Shown here in pieces: positions 18,688 to 26,833 of a stretch of 64,000 nt of DNA (its first letter is position 1; every line of letters begins with the position of its first letter). The DNA lies in the NCBI GenBank assembly GCA_937959275.1, contig CALGLU010000086.1, forward strand, positions 1 through 64,000, in the 5' to 3' direction. Below the pieces are notes generated by a model. It saw nothing but the letters and a program-made list of their open reading frames with translations, was not told the origin of the DNA and did no database searches. A program made the position numbers and the translations under genes. The stretch is from an uncultured Saprospiraceae bacterium. GTDB lineage: Bacteria; Bacteroidota; Bacteroidia; Chitinophagales; Saprospiraceae.

Positions 18688-19539
18688 TTTTTCTTCCATA
18701 ACTTCTCGCAATTCTTTAACCTTCCAATTATCATTTCTATTGATAAATAACTCAAACATTGCTATATGACTTGACCCAGCTAAGACCATAATTCTGTCAT
18801 CAGATTCCAGCGTATGTTTTTGAATTAATGACCACATATATAGATTTCTCTTAAACCATTCTGAGCTTAAGAATGGTCCATTGAAATCGCTTGTCCCACC
18901 AGCCAATAACATTAAATTATTATGAAATTGATTAGAAAAGCTACGCAATTCTGGGCTATTAAGATAATAGGTAAGTTCAATAAGTGATATTCCAGATTCT
19001 ATTTTGCTATCAAATTCTGATATCATCACTTTAATACCATCTTCAATCTCTTCTATGAGTTCAGATTGGTTATTTTTTCTCATGTCAGTCATAACAGCCT
19101 CAAATGGAAAATCTGTTTCATTGTAGTCAATGGCATACACTCTTTCAAGATTATTCTCCTTTGCTGTTCTAAATGCTAACTGAAATATTTCATTCTTAAG
19201 GTAAAAATCTGAAAGACTATCGTTTGCAAAGTATAGATCTTCAGTATATAGTTGATACAATGAATCCAATTCATTTTGTTAATTGTGTGGCCACTCTACG
19301 AATATTTTGGTCGGGTTATATTCTTTAATTCGCGTTGACATTTGCTGTAATTCAAATTGAGTTTCTTCTTTTAAGATATCAAAGGATTTGGTTTTTACGA
19401 CATCCGCACCAGGATTATTATAATGGAATGTCCCAATTAGCAATACTTCCTTACCGGATAGATTTTTATCTGGTTTTATTAGTTCTTTATTACAGCTATA
19501 GGTAAGAAAGACAAGAAAAACGATCGTATATTTTTTCAT
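18685..19539 (-). pseudogene. DUF5694-family gene interrupted by an in-frame TAA
   Basis: From ATG 19539 the frame encodes a lipoprotein-like start (MKKYTIVFLVFLTYSCNK) and the DUF5694 N-terminal motif EVLLIGTFHYNNPGADVVKT...KIFVEWPHN. TAA then falls at 19279-19281. Without any frame change the sequence continues QNELDSLYQLYTEDL for ~195 codons to the stop at 18685, including the family-like C-terminal motif RIMVLAGSSHIAMFELFINR. The full product would be ~284 residues, normal for the family. One substitution (for example CAA or AAA to TAA) explains the break; sequencing error or readthrough are alternatives. A TTG at 19269 could restart translation but would lack the core N-terminal strand. 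Family function is unknown. Confidence 0.8.
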
Positions 19540-19572
19540 AATTAATCGAGTATTAATGGTTTAATCCCTTGA

Positions 19573-19660
19573 TATACCCAACGCACTTGAATTTGACCTA
19601 TTCCTTTCTGCCTATTTTATCCTCGATTTCAACAGATCAAACCCAAATCCGTTGGGTATG
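19573..19660. repeat. Dispersed inverted-repeat (MITE-like) element, short copy
   Basis: The left arm, starting TATACCCAACGCACTTGAAT, and the right arm, ending CCAAATCCGTTGGGTATG, are inverted repeats matching at about 21 of 27 positions. They flank a ~34-bp centre. The same arms occur around longer centres at 59248-59408 and 61193-61355. It has no coding capacity. Confidence 0.7.
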
Positions 19661-19752
19661 TTTGAAAAACTGTGCTGGTTACTCATTAATAGAGACCACT
19701 ACATTTCTGAATTGGTTGCAATATCTCCGAAATCAAGCTTCTTTGTCTATCT

Positions 19753-19816
19753 CAAGCAAAGAGGTCAAAGCCGTTTTGCTCAATCTAATCCCTAATCTGG
19801 TTCTAGGCAATCATCA
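19753..19816. repeat. Imperfect direct repeat, right copy, flanking the DUF5694 gene
   Basis: This is the partner of 18628-18687: CAAGCAAAGAGGTCAAAGCC then GTTTTGCTCAAT...CTAGGCAATCATCAT. A duplication that occurred when the DUF5694 segment arrived is one reading; an older local duplication is another. Confidence 0.6.
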
Positions 19817-19936
19817 TAAGAACTATCAGTATAAATGATATGTATTGAAGAGATTTGAAGTATGCAGTTTTAATGAGTCGGACAAAATCCTTTTCTTAGC
19901 AAAATATTGACCCCTCCTAAAAGAGAAAGATAGTCT

Positions 19937-21043
19937 ATGCCTGAAAAATATAAAAAGACAGCTCAAAGCCTCTACTTAGATGAGATTAAGGGATCTGAGC
20001 TGGATAACTTTTTGGCTATGGGGTGGTATCGTATGGGGCCTACTATTTTTAGCATTTTTTATATCTTTTATGAGAATCAGCTATTGTCTACTATTTGGTT
20101 AAGAACACCTTTAAAACAGTATACATACTCAAAAAGCTTAAAAAAATTACTTCGTAAAAATGGATCAAGCTTGACACATGTAGTCGTACCTTTTAAATAT
20201 TCTAAAGAGTTAGATGATTTGTATCAAAAATACAGGCATACGTTCAAAGGTAATTTACCTGATAGTCTAGACGAGTATATGATGAATAGTCTAGGCTTAG
20301 GTATTTATGATACCTATTTGGTTAAAGTATATGAAGGTGAACAACTAATTGCGTGTAGCATTTTTGATCAAGGCGAGAACACATTAGCCAGTATTTTTGG
20401 ATTTTATGACCCTTCATATAGTGTTATGAGCTTAGGTCTTTATACGATGCTTTTGGAAATTGAGTATGCGATCCAGCATGAGATGGAAGCGTATTATATA
20501 GGTTATTTTATTCCAGGCAATCCTAGATTTGACTATAAATTACGTGTCGGAAACATAGAATATTTAGATTTTAAAACAAGAGAATGGATATGTTTTGATG
20601 CATTTGAATATGACCAAACTCCAATTAAGGTCGTACGTAGAAAGCTAAAGGCCTTACACTCAAAACTCAATGAGACCTATGATAGTAGGATCTATCAAAA
20701 TGCTTTTATAGATGCCAATATTATAGAGTTTTTCCCGATGAAATATGTAGATGATCCCGTTATTTTGGTGATCGAGACATTGTCAAATTCTCAAACCATT
20801 ATTCTATGTATCTACGATGTGAGCCTTGAATCTTACAAGATGTATCAATGTCAAATTGTGGATTCTCCTTTTTCTAGATATAATAGAGATTGGGTCGAAG
20901 CCTTAGATGATCAGACGTTGAAAGATCAGCTAGTTATTCAAAAGACCTTGAAAGTTTGTAAAACAATCGCACCAATAGAACGCTGGTTAAATGAAGCTAA
21001 GGTTTTGAGCCAAAGCGATAAGAACACAAACTCAGCTACGTAA
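19937..21043 (+). CDS. Arginyl-tRNA--protein transferase-like (ATE/Bpt C-terminal domain) protein
   Basis: This is a 368-residue cytosolic protein. N-terminal MGWYRMGPTIFSIFYIF and LSTIWLRTPLKQY resemble the ATE/Bpt N-terminal region but without its cysteine motif. The middle section YLVKVYEGEQLIACSIFDQG, SLGLYTMLLEIEYAIQ and YIGYFIPGNPRFDYKLRVGN is the conserved GNAT-like aminoacyl-transferase core. Such enzymes move an amino acid from tRNA to protein N-termini for the N-degron pathway. The C-terminal ~120 residues are less conserved. Activity in this lineage is inferred from family only. It converges on the amidase gene with a 12-bp 3' overlap. Confidence 0.7.
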   Translation: MPEKYKKTAQSLYLDEIKGSELDNFLAMGWYRMGPTIFSIFYIFYENQLLSTIWLRTPLKQYTYSKSLKKLLRKNGSSLTHVVVPFKYSKELDDLYQKYRHTFKGNLPDSLDEYMMNSLGLGIYDTYLVKVYEGEQLIACSIFDQGENTLASIFGFYDPSYSVMSLGLYTMLLEIEYAIQHEMEAYYIGYFIPGNPRFDYKLRVGNIEYLDFKTREWICFDAFEYDQTPIKVVRRKLKALHSKLNETYDSRIYQNAFIDANIIEFFPMKYVDDPVILVIETLSNSQTIILCIYDVSLESYKMYQCQIVDSPFSRYNRDWVEALDDQTLKDQLVIQKTLKVCKTIAPIERWLNEAKVLSQSDKNTNSAT

Positions 21044-22612
21044 AAATTTAGGTGCCTGTCTATGCTGAGTCTTTTGCTCAAACCCATAAGCAATTTCAAT
21101 AAGTTGACCTTCGCTCCATGCCTTACCATATATCGAAATACCTACTGGTAACTCATTGACAAAACCCATCGGTACAGTAATATTAGGATACCCAGAAATT
21201 GCTGCTGCAGATGAACTGCCCAAAGAAAAATGATCTCCATTCGTCAAATCAGTTTTCCAGGCAGGGCCACCCGATGGAGATACAATACCATCCAATTGAT
21301 GCTCATCCATCACTCGATCAATCCCATCCGCTCGACTCCCCTTCATGGCCTTTGACAAGGAGTCCAGATATTCATCACTCTCAAGACTCCCTTTCTCCAG
21401 CGCACTTTTTAAATAAACCTGATCATGATGTTCTAATTCAATCTCATCTCTTTCATTAAATTCAATAAGCTCTTCTAATGACGAAATCTTAGCATCCGGC
21501 CCTAAGGATTGGAAATAGCTATTCAATCCTTCTTTATATTCAAAGAGCATAATATTAAATGAATGTCGCCTGACAGAACTATCCATAATAGCGTCTAGCT
21601 CAATTAACTCTACGCCACCCGCCCTCAAATCCTCCAAAGCTTTGTCAAACACGCGATCCACTTTAGGATGGTTTCCTCGACTTGAGTGGTAAACACCCAA
21701 ACGCTTGCCTGTCAAGCCATCCCGTTTTAAAAAGCTAGAGTAATCAATCCCAAATGTTGCACCCTCTTGAAGCGTCTTCGTATCTGAACGATCTCGTCCT
21801 GCCAAAGCCGTCAAACAAATAGCTGCATCTGTAACAGTCCTAGCCATAGGTCCAGCCGTATCTTGAGTAGAAGATATAGGTATGATCCCATCTCTGCTTA
21901 CTAAGCCCACCGTAGGTTTAATGCCTACTATCCCACAGGTTTGCGACGGACAAACGATAGACCCATTTGTCTCTGTCCCAATGGCAATCACACACAAGTT
22001 TGCCGCGACCGCCGCACCCGATCCCGCACTCGAACCACAAGTATTGCGATCTAGCACATACGGGTTTTTAGTCAAGCCTCCCAGCCCACTCCATCCACTC
22101 GTCGATGGTTCACCTCTAAAATTAGCCCATTCACTCAGATTCGCCTTACCCAAAATCACAGCGCCTGCTTCTTTAAGTCGCATGACAAGATGACTATCGT
22201 CTGGAGGCATCGAGCCGGCCAATGCACGAGAACCAGCTGTGGTTGGCATGTCCTTAGTATCTATATTGTCTTTGAGCAAAACTGGAATCCCATGCAATGG
22301 ACCTCTAGATTTACCAGCAGCACGTTCTTTATCTAATGCTCGAGCAATCTCCAGCGCCTGTTCATTGATATGAATAATCGAGTTTATGGAAGGTCCATTG
22401 GTATCAATCTCTTCAATTCGTTCAAGATAAGCTTGAATCAATTGTTCGATCGTTATTGACTTCTCTTTTAATAAGCCCTGAATGTTATCTATTGTTAACT
22501 CACTCAAATTCAGGGCTGTAGCCTTCATTTGACTTCTAGATGGTTGGCATGATTGCCAATGTAGTGCAATCAAAGTAGCACTCGTTTCCATAAAAAACTG
22601 CCTTCTTTTCAT
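21032..22612 (-). CDS. Exported amidase (amidase signature family)
   Basis: This is a 526-residue protein. The N-terminus MKRRQFFMETSATLIALHWQ looks like a Tat or lipoprotein-type export signal with a following Cys. The amidase-signature Lys-Ser-Ser triad is visible: Lys in GIPVLLKDNIDTKDMPTTAG, the serine-rich loop DRNTCGSSAGSGAAVAANLC, and the nucleophile region IGTETNGSIVCPSQTCGIVG. The C-terminal GYPNITVPMGFVNELPVGIS is also typical. It hydrolyses an amide of unknown identity outside the cytoplasm and is unlikely to be GatA, given the signal and the absence of gatB/gatC. It overlaps the convergent transferase gene by 12 bp. Confidence 0.9.
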   Translation of the reverse strand: MKRRQFFMETSATLIALHWQSCQPSRSQMKATALNLSELTIDNIQGLLKEKSITIEQLIQAYLERIEEIDTNGPSINSIIHINEQALEIARALDKERAAGKSRGPLHGIPVLLKDNIDTKDMPTTAGSRALAGSMPPDDSHLVMRLKEAGAVILGKANLSEWANFRGEPSTSGWSGLGGLTKNPYVLDRNTCGSSAGSGAAVAANLCVIAIGTETNGSIVCPSQTCGIVGIKPTVGLVSRDGIIPISSTQDTAGPMARTVTDAAICLTALAGRDRSDTKTLQEGATFGIDYSSFLKRDGLTGKRLGVYHSSRGNHPKVDRVFDKALEDLRAGGVELIELDAIMDSSVRRHSFNIMLFEYKEGLNSYFQSLGPDAKISSLEELIEFNERDEIELEHHDQVYLKSALEKGSLESDEYLDSLSKAMKGSRADGIDRVMDEHQLDGIVSPSGGPAWKTDLTNGDHFSLGSSSAAAISGYPNITVPMGFVNELPVGISIYGKAWSEGQLIEIAYGFEQKTQHRQAPKFLRS

Positions 22613-22675
22613 GTTGTTTAGGGTTTTATAAGTTTTCTGTGGTCTTTATTTAATTATATGTAGAAGGACTGTAGG

Positions 22676-22706
22676 TTTTAGCATATCTATTTGCATCCTA
22701 TATTTG
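22676..22706 (+). promoter_or_regulatory. Candidate promoter for the first RNA unit
   Basis: TTTT at 22676-22679, a 19-bp spacer, then TATATTTG at 22699-22706, a full match to the Bacteroidota TAnnTTTG -7 element. Transcription would begin near 22713, just before the first repeat unit. No equivalent box was found before units 2 and 3. Confidence 0.4.
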
Positions 22707-22740
22707 TAATGTATTTAGAAACAAACAATTTTTTTTAAAA

Positions 22741-23146
22741 GCCTTAGCAAATCTTCCACACCCTTAAGTTAATAAGAATATATGCGTTTGTATACGCTAT
22801 AAATAAATGGAGTCCTGACAGTTCCATGCATTAGGTTACACGATACTTACCTAAATGACTTAAATTTTTCTAAGTAATCAATGCAAAACAGTGCGGCGTA
22901 GTGTGATTTTTTAATCTGTGAATAAGAAAAATGACGCCCACAGAAGGTTGAAGCTGACTCAAAGGGGTTGGCTTCACTTTCAATTTTAGAATTAAAAAAT
23001 AATCTCTGATGAAGAGACTGTAACGATAGCCGGTGGACCTATACGCCTTCTATCTGAGTCTCTAGACAGTTTTCGCGGTTTAAGATTTATTGACGCTCAC
23101 AGATTTCTTAGAGGTGATCCTATTTGTTTAGGATCCCTCTATTTTT
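22741..23146 (+). ncRNA. Structured RNA of unrecognised family, unit 1 of 3
   Basis: The unit carries a hairpin ACUUA/UAAGU (22858-22875), a long-range helix AAUCUGUGA (22913-22921) with UCACAGAUU (23097-23105), a 9-bp hairpin GAAGCUGAC/GUUGGCUUC (22950-22975), a UCUCU-GAUGA-AGAGA hairpin (23003-23017), and GAUAG/CUAUC around 23024-23054. It ends in a terminator at 23110-23146. Compared with the other units, stems change in a pair-preserving way, e.g. U-A here against C-G in unit 2 for the first hairpin. I do not recognise it as 6S, tmRNA, RNase P, SRP or a known riboswitch. The start of the RNA is approximate. Confidence 0.75.
23110..23146 (+). terminator. Intrinsic terminator of RNA unit 1
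   Basis: AGAGG-T-GATCCT pairs with AGGATC-CCTCT (11 bp, one bulged base) across an 8-nt loop, followed by ATTTTT. The T tract lies on the plus-strand side only, which fixes the direction of transcription. Confidence 0.8.
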
Positions 23147-23150
23147 CCAA

Positions 23151-23557
23151 AGCTTTACAAATCTTCTCCGTTTTTAAGTTAATAGAAATCAAGTGTTTGA
23201 TAACGCTTACTATATATGGATTCCTGACAGGTCCTTGTATTAGATTTCACGACAATAAGCTAAATGGCCTAGATTTTTTCTAGGTCATCAATGCAAAAAA
23301 CAGTGTGGCGTAAACTAATTTTTTAATCTGTGAATAAGAAAAATGACGCCCACAGAAGGTTGAAGCTGGCTCAAAGGGGTTGGCTTCACTTTCAAATTTT
23401 TAGAATTAAAAATAATCTCTGATGAAGAGACTGTAACGATAGCCGGTGGACCTATACGCCTTCTATCTGAGTCTCTATATGATTTTGCGGTTTAAGATTT
23501 ATTGACGCTCACAGATTTTTAGAGGTGATCCTATTTATTTAGGATCCCTCTATTTTT
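23151..23557 (+). ncRNA. Structured RNA of unrecognised family, unit 2 of 3
   Basis: This unit aligns over its whole length with unit 1, offset by ~410-412 bp. The first hairpin is GCCUA/UAGGU (23267-23285), replacing ACUUA/UAAGU of unit 1, so one U-A pair has become C-G. The long-range helix AAUCUGUGA/UCACAGAUU (23325-23333 with 23509-23517) is unchanged. The 9-bp hairpin changes an A-U to a G-U pair. The GAUGA-loop hairpin matches unit 1. The terminator is at 23521-23557. Confidence 0.75.
23521..23557 (+). terminator. Intrinsic terminator of RNA unit 2
   Basis: It has the same 11-bp stem as unit 1 (AGAGG-T-GATCCT with AGGATC-CCTCT), loop ATTTATTT, then ATTTTT. Confidence 0.8.
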
Positions 23558-23561
23558 CCAA

Positions 23562-23959
23562 AGCTTTACAAATCTTCTCCGTTTTTAAGTTAATAGAAAT
23601 CAAGTGTTTGATTACGCTTACTATATATGGATTCCTGACAGGTCCATGTATTCGATTTCACGATAATAAGCTAAATGGCCTAGATTTTTTCTACGTCATC
23701 AAATGGAAAAACAGTGTGGCGCAAACTAATTTTTTAATCTGTGAATAAGAAAAATGACGCCCACAGAAGGTTGAAGCTGGCTCAAAGGGGTTGGCTTCAC
23801 TTTCAATTTTTTAGAATTAAAAACAACCTCAGATGATGAGACTGTAACGATAGGCCAGTGGACCTATATGCCTTCTATATGATTTTGCGGTTTAAGATTT
23901 ATTGACGCTCACAGATTATAGAGGAGATTCTGCTTTGTAGGATTCCTCTATTTTTTTTT
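23562..23959 (+). ncRNA. Structured RNA of unrecognised family, unit 3 of 3
   Basis: It keeps the long-range helix (23736-23744 with 23909-23917) and the 9-bp hairpin in its G-U form. The GAUGA-loop hairpin changes from CUCU/AGAG to CUCA/UGAG (23828-23840), a compensatory swap of the closing pair. A 12-nt segment (CTGAGTCTCTAT in unit 2) between short CTAT repeats is deleted, removing one potential pairing partner. The first hairpin has one mismatch. The terminator at 23920-23959 has a long T run. This is the most diverged copy. Confidence 0.7.
23920..23959 (+). terminator. Intrinsic terminator of RNA unit 3
   Basis: AGAGGA-G-ATTCT pairs with AGGAT-TCCTCT, followed by nine T. The stem sequence differs from units 1 and 2 but pairing is preserved. 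The final T run reaches within a few bases of the minus-strand TonB receptor stop at 23962. Confidence 0.8.
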
Positions 23960-23961
23960 AC

Positions 23962-26745
23962 CTATAGATCAATCGTCAATGTCACAAAATATGACCGAGG
24001 TAAAATAGGGAATACGACAAATGATGCCTCTGGATTATTTTGAATGAACTCCTCCGTAGCTGCATTTGCACTGCTACCAAACTCATTGGGTCCAAAGAAA
24101 TTCATTAAACCTGCTGAGTTAAATATGTTTTTACCTTCAATCCCTAATGACATTCTCTTACCTATCTTTGAGTTCAATTGAATATTAAATGTATTGTATG
24201 CCGAAAGGGTGAATGAATTTTCTGCATTCCCAAATCTTGTGCCCATATGTTGCCATGCGGCAGTGGCGGTAATAGGGTGAATTGACAATTCTGCTGACAC
24301 ACGACTCATAACTTTCGGTGTATGCGCTTGTTCATTGCCTGAAAAATCAAGGACTGTATCATCTATTGTATCTGCTGAGCCATTTGCATTATAGACGGTT
24401 AACGTACTTGCATCTGATCGTTGGAAAGTTTGATTCCCACGGATGATCAATCTATCGGATAACAATAGAGACCATTCCAACTCTAAGCCTGTTGTCCTTG
24501 TATTATTTAATTGTACGGGTGAGTAAAATATTTCATTCGTCTGTTGATCAAATAGAAAGTCTGAAACCGCGACATTTGTTAAGGCACTTGAAAATGCTGT
24601 GATCGATGCCCCTATAGATGAGTTGCTTATCCGATAACTTGCCTCTAGTTGATTGATCCCTTGAACCTGACCAGATTCTGTAATTGGTAATCCAGAAAAA
24701 TTTTGAATATATGTATTTAGTTCTGGGGCCTTATTTGATTGTGTATAACGAATAAATATTTCCTGTTTTTCAGATAAAGAATAACCTAAGGCACCAGAAA
24801 ATGAAAGATAGTCATAGGTGAAATCTAATGACTCCTGCAAGCCACTCGGTGCTTGCTGTCCATTATCATAATCGGTCATTGGATTCCCGTCTAATCCTCC
24901 AAATTGTTCAATCGGTGCAGGCACATCTAACAGGCCTTGATGATTTATGTGTTCATACCGCAGCCCAACATCTAGGCTTAGTTTATCTGTTATCTGTACA
25001 TTATCATTTGCATAAAGAGCAAGCTGATTGACATCAAATGAACCACTTTCAAAAAATAGGCCTCCTAGATTCGACAAGCCATTTCGATCAGAAAGTGCTA
25101 CAGTATTCCCCTCAAAATCAGATAGAGTCGCTTGTAGTAATCTTGGCTCTGGTTCAAATGTAGCGAAGGCATAACTCGCATTCGTCGCATACGTTAGATC
25201 CGAATAGGACAGAAAAGCACCTACATTAATATCATGCTTACCAACTGCTTTCGACAAACCAATTTGCCCCATAACTTCGTGGAGCTTATCTTTTTTTCTC
25301 CACGGCGCGATACCCATTAGAGCATCATTGGGCAAAGAGCCTTCCACGTATTCGAAGCTTGGCGGGAGCCCTTCAAAAGCACTTAATGCCCCAGCATTAT
25401 TAACCGTTGCTAATAGCTCTCCTGTATTGATATCTTGGAATGAAACCAGTCCAAACGGAAATTGACCTCCACTTAAAAAGTATGGTAAAAAGCTTTCTAG
25501 TCCCAATGGCTGATTCGCAAAAGAGGTATTCCAGTCTGTATCCTTGTAAGAATATTTTGAATTGACATCTAGATTCCAGCCAGAAAAACCAACATTTAAT
25601 TTTGGTTGAATGGCGATATCTTTAACATGAATGCCATTGGAAGCTTTAAAATCATATCCCGCTGGTCCTGGAATGTTACTATTAAATTCGGGTAACATTA
25701 ATGCGGTATAATTAAAATTCTGACCGAACGCCGCAGTTGGATTTTGCCAATTGGTTGCTGATAATCCAGTATGCCTATTGACATGATCATTTAAATATTT
25801 AACTGTAGTGGAAAAAACACCCTTTGAAAAATTATGCTGCAGCTTAGCTTTTAATTGGCCTCCTCTATTCCAAGGATAATCTACATTTCGATGTCCTTCA
25901 TCATGTCGATAAAAACCACTCAAAGCCAAACCCCAGTCGTCATCAATCGGTATACTGACTAATCCGTCCACCCTATAATATGGATTTTGATCACCGACTT
26001 GTCCATAGGTCATTTTAATACCATGTTGCCCTGATGTTGCTGATCCCGAAATAAAATTAAACGCTCCACCAGGTGCATTTTGAAATAAAATACCTGCTTT
26101 CCCTCCTCTTAATGCTTCCATTCGTTGTGTCAATAAATCACTTCGTTGGAAGAAGTCAGGTGTGAAATAATTATACTGTATCGCCGTCATCGGCAAGCCG
26201 TCTTCCTGGAGGGACTGATAAAACCATCCGATATCATCTTCAGCAGAAGCAGAGATACCTCTTGTATAGACACGAGTGTATACTTCTCCTAATGATCCAT
26301 CAATAAACACACCAGGCACTTCCTCAATCAAACTCGATATACCGGTTAATGATTTATCAAGAGGATTTGCAATTAAACTAATTGCATTTTTAGATCTTAA
26401 CAGATTTTGCTGATTCTGATAATCTGTAATCACTATGCTTTCTAGAAGTAGAGGGTCCTGTTGCATTTGAATGTCAAACGGAATTTCAGATGTAGAGACG
26501 ACAATGTCTTTATAACCAAAGGATGAAACTCTTATGTCCACAGGGAAACTTGACGTATTCAGCTTAAACTGACCTCTGGCATCCGTCATAGTTGTGGTCG
26601 TCGTACCCAAATCTGTTATGGTCGCATATTGGATTGGTGTCGCACCATCAGATTCATAGATTGTACCTTCAAAGCTGAGTTGCCCAAAGGCAATTTGACA
26701 TATACATTGAATGGTACATATTAAGAAGAGATTTCTCATAATCAT
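23962..26745 (-). CDS. TonB-dependent receptor (siderophore/iron-type)
   Basis: This is a ~927-residue outer-membrane receptor. The frame extends upstream to 26904, but that part would overlap the divergent ligD gene. The signal peptide MRNLFLICTIQCICQIAFGQ starts at ATG 26745 or 26739, which fixes the start. Next comes a carboxypeptidase-regulatory-like domain (FEGTIYESDGATPIQYATIT, DIRVSSFGYKDIVV), a plug (VFIDGSLGEVYTRVYTRGIS, EALRGGKAGILFQNAPGGAF) and a large barrel with TonB receptor C-terminal features (YRISNSSIGASITAF, SLGIEGKNIFN). It ends RSYFVTLTIDL. Layout and size fit FecA/siderophore-like receptors, but the ligand is unknown. Confidence 0.9.
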   Translation of the reverse strand: MIMRNLFLICTIQCICQIAFGQLSFEGTIYESDGATPIQYATITDLGTTTTTMTDARGQFKLNTSSFPVDIRVSSFGYKDIVVSTSEIPFDIQMQQDPLLLESIVITDYQNQQNLLRSKNAISLIANPLDKSLTGISSLIEEVPGVFIDGSLGEVYTRVYTRGISASAEDDIGWFYQSLQEDGLPMTAIQYNYFTPDFFQRSDLLTQRMEALRGGKAGILFQNAPGGAFNFISGSATSGQHGIKMTYGQVGDQNPYYRVDGLVSIPIDDDWGLALSGFYRHDEGHRNVDYPWNRGGQLKAKLQHNFSKGVFSTTVKYLNDHVNRHTGLSATNWQNPTAAFGQNFNYTALMLPEFNSNIPGPAGYDFKASNGIHVKDIAIQPKLNVGFSGWNLDVNSKYSYKDTDWNTSFANQPLGLESFLPYFLSGGQFPFGLVSFQDINTGELLATVNNAGALSAFEGLPPSFEYVEGSLPNDALMGIAPWRKKDKLHEVMGQIGLSKAVGKHDINVGAFLSYSDLTYATNASYAFATFEPEPRLLQATLSDFEGNTVALSDRNGLSNLGGLFFESGSFDVNQLALYANDNVQITDKLSLDVGLRYEHINHQGLLDVPAPIEQFGGLDGNPMTDYDNGQQAPSGLQESLDFTYDYLSFSGALGYSLSEKQEIFIRYTQSNKAPELNTYIQNFSGLPITESGQVQGINQLEASYRISNSSIGASITAFSSALTNVAVSDFLFDQQTNEIFYSPVQLNNTRTTGLELEWSLLLSDRLIIRGNQTFQRSDASTLTVYNANGSADTIDDTVLDFSGNEQAHTPKVMSRVSAELSIHPITATAAWQHMGTRFGNAENSFTLSAYNTFNIQLNSKIGKRMSLGIEGKNIFNSAGLMNFFGPNEFGSSANAATEEFIQNNPEASFVVFPILPRSYFVTLTIDL

Positions 26746-26786
26746 TTTCACGGTATCGTATTTATTAATAGAGATAAGCCTAACTG

Positions 26787-26821
26787 CAAAATTATGACTT
26801 ATTTTCACAGTATGGTACAAA
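26787..26821 (-). promoter_or_regulatory. Candidate promoter for the TonB receptor
   Basis: On the minus strand TTTG (26818-26821) precedes TAATTTTG (26787-26794), a perfect TAnnTTTG -7 box. The spacer is 23 bp, a little longer than the usual 19-21. It lies 42 bp upstream of the inferred start codon, in the gap shared with ligD. Confidence 0.4.
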
Positions 26822-26833
26822 ACTATCACCTCA

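Larger units (their letters stand above)
19540..19936. other. Intergenic region containing a hairpin element and a direct repeat
   Basis: This 397-bp gap carries the 88-bp inverted-repeat element (19573-19660) and the right copy of the direct repeat that flanks the DUF5694 gene (19753-19816). An 89-codon open frame across the element is not considered a gene. Confidence 0.6.
22613..23961. other. 1.35-kb protein-free region: three tandem structured-RNA units
   Basis: No credible protein gene lies here. The stretch consists of a ~130-bp leader followed by three tandem copies, with a period of ~411 bp, of a unit that ends in an intrinsic terminator oriented to the plus strand. Both neighbouring genes are on the minus strand. 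The units are annotated individually. Confidence 0.85.

Noticed and set aside
19569-19838. An 89-codon plus-strand open frame.
   Set aside because: It begins inside the dispersed inverted-repeat element and crosses the direct repeat; no protein-like conservation is visible.
23003-23027. CUGAUGA followed by a stem and ...GUAACGA suggested a hammerhead ribozyme core in RNA units 1 and 2.
   Set aside because: Unit 3 changes CUGAUGA to CAGAUGA, there is no GAAA core strand, and the change is better explained as a compensatory swap in a simple hairpin.
22741-23959. The tandem units considered as CRISPR, 6S RNA, tmRNA, RNase P or SRP RNA.
   Set aside because: The period is 411 bp rather than ~60-70; there is no cas gene, no GGGGC/CCA ends, no SRP or RNase P core motifs, and the fold is multi-hairpin rather than one long bubble.
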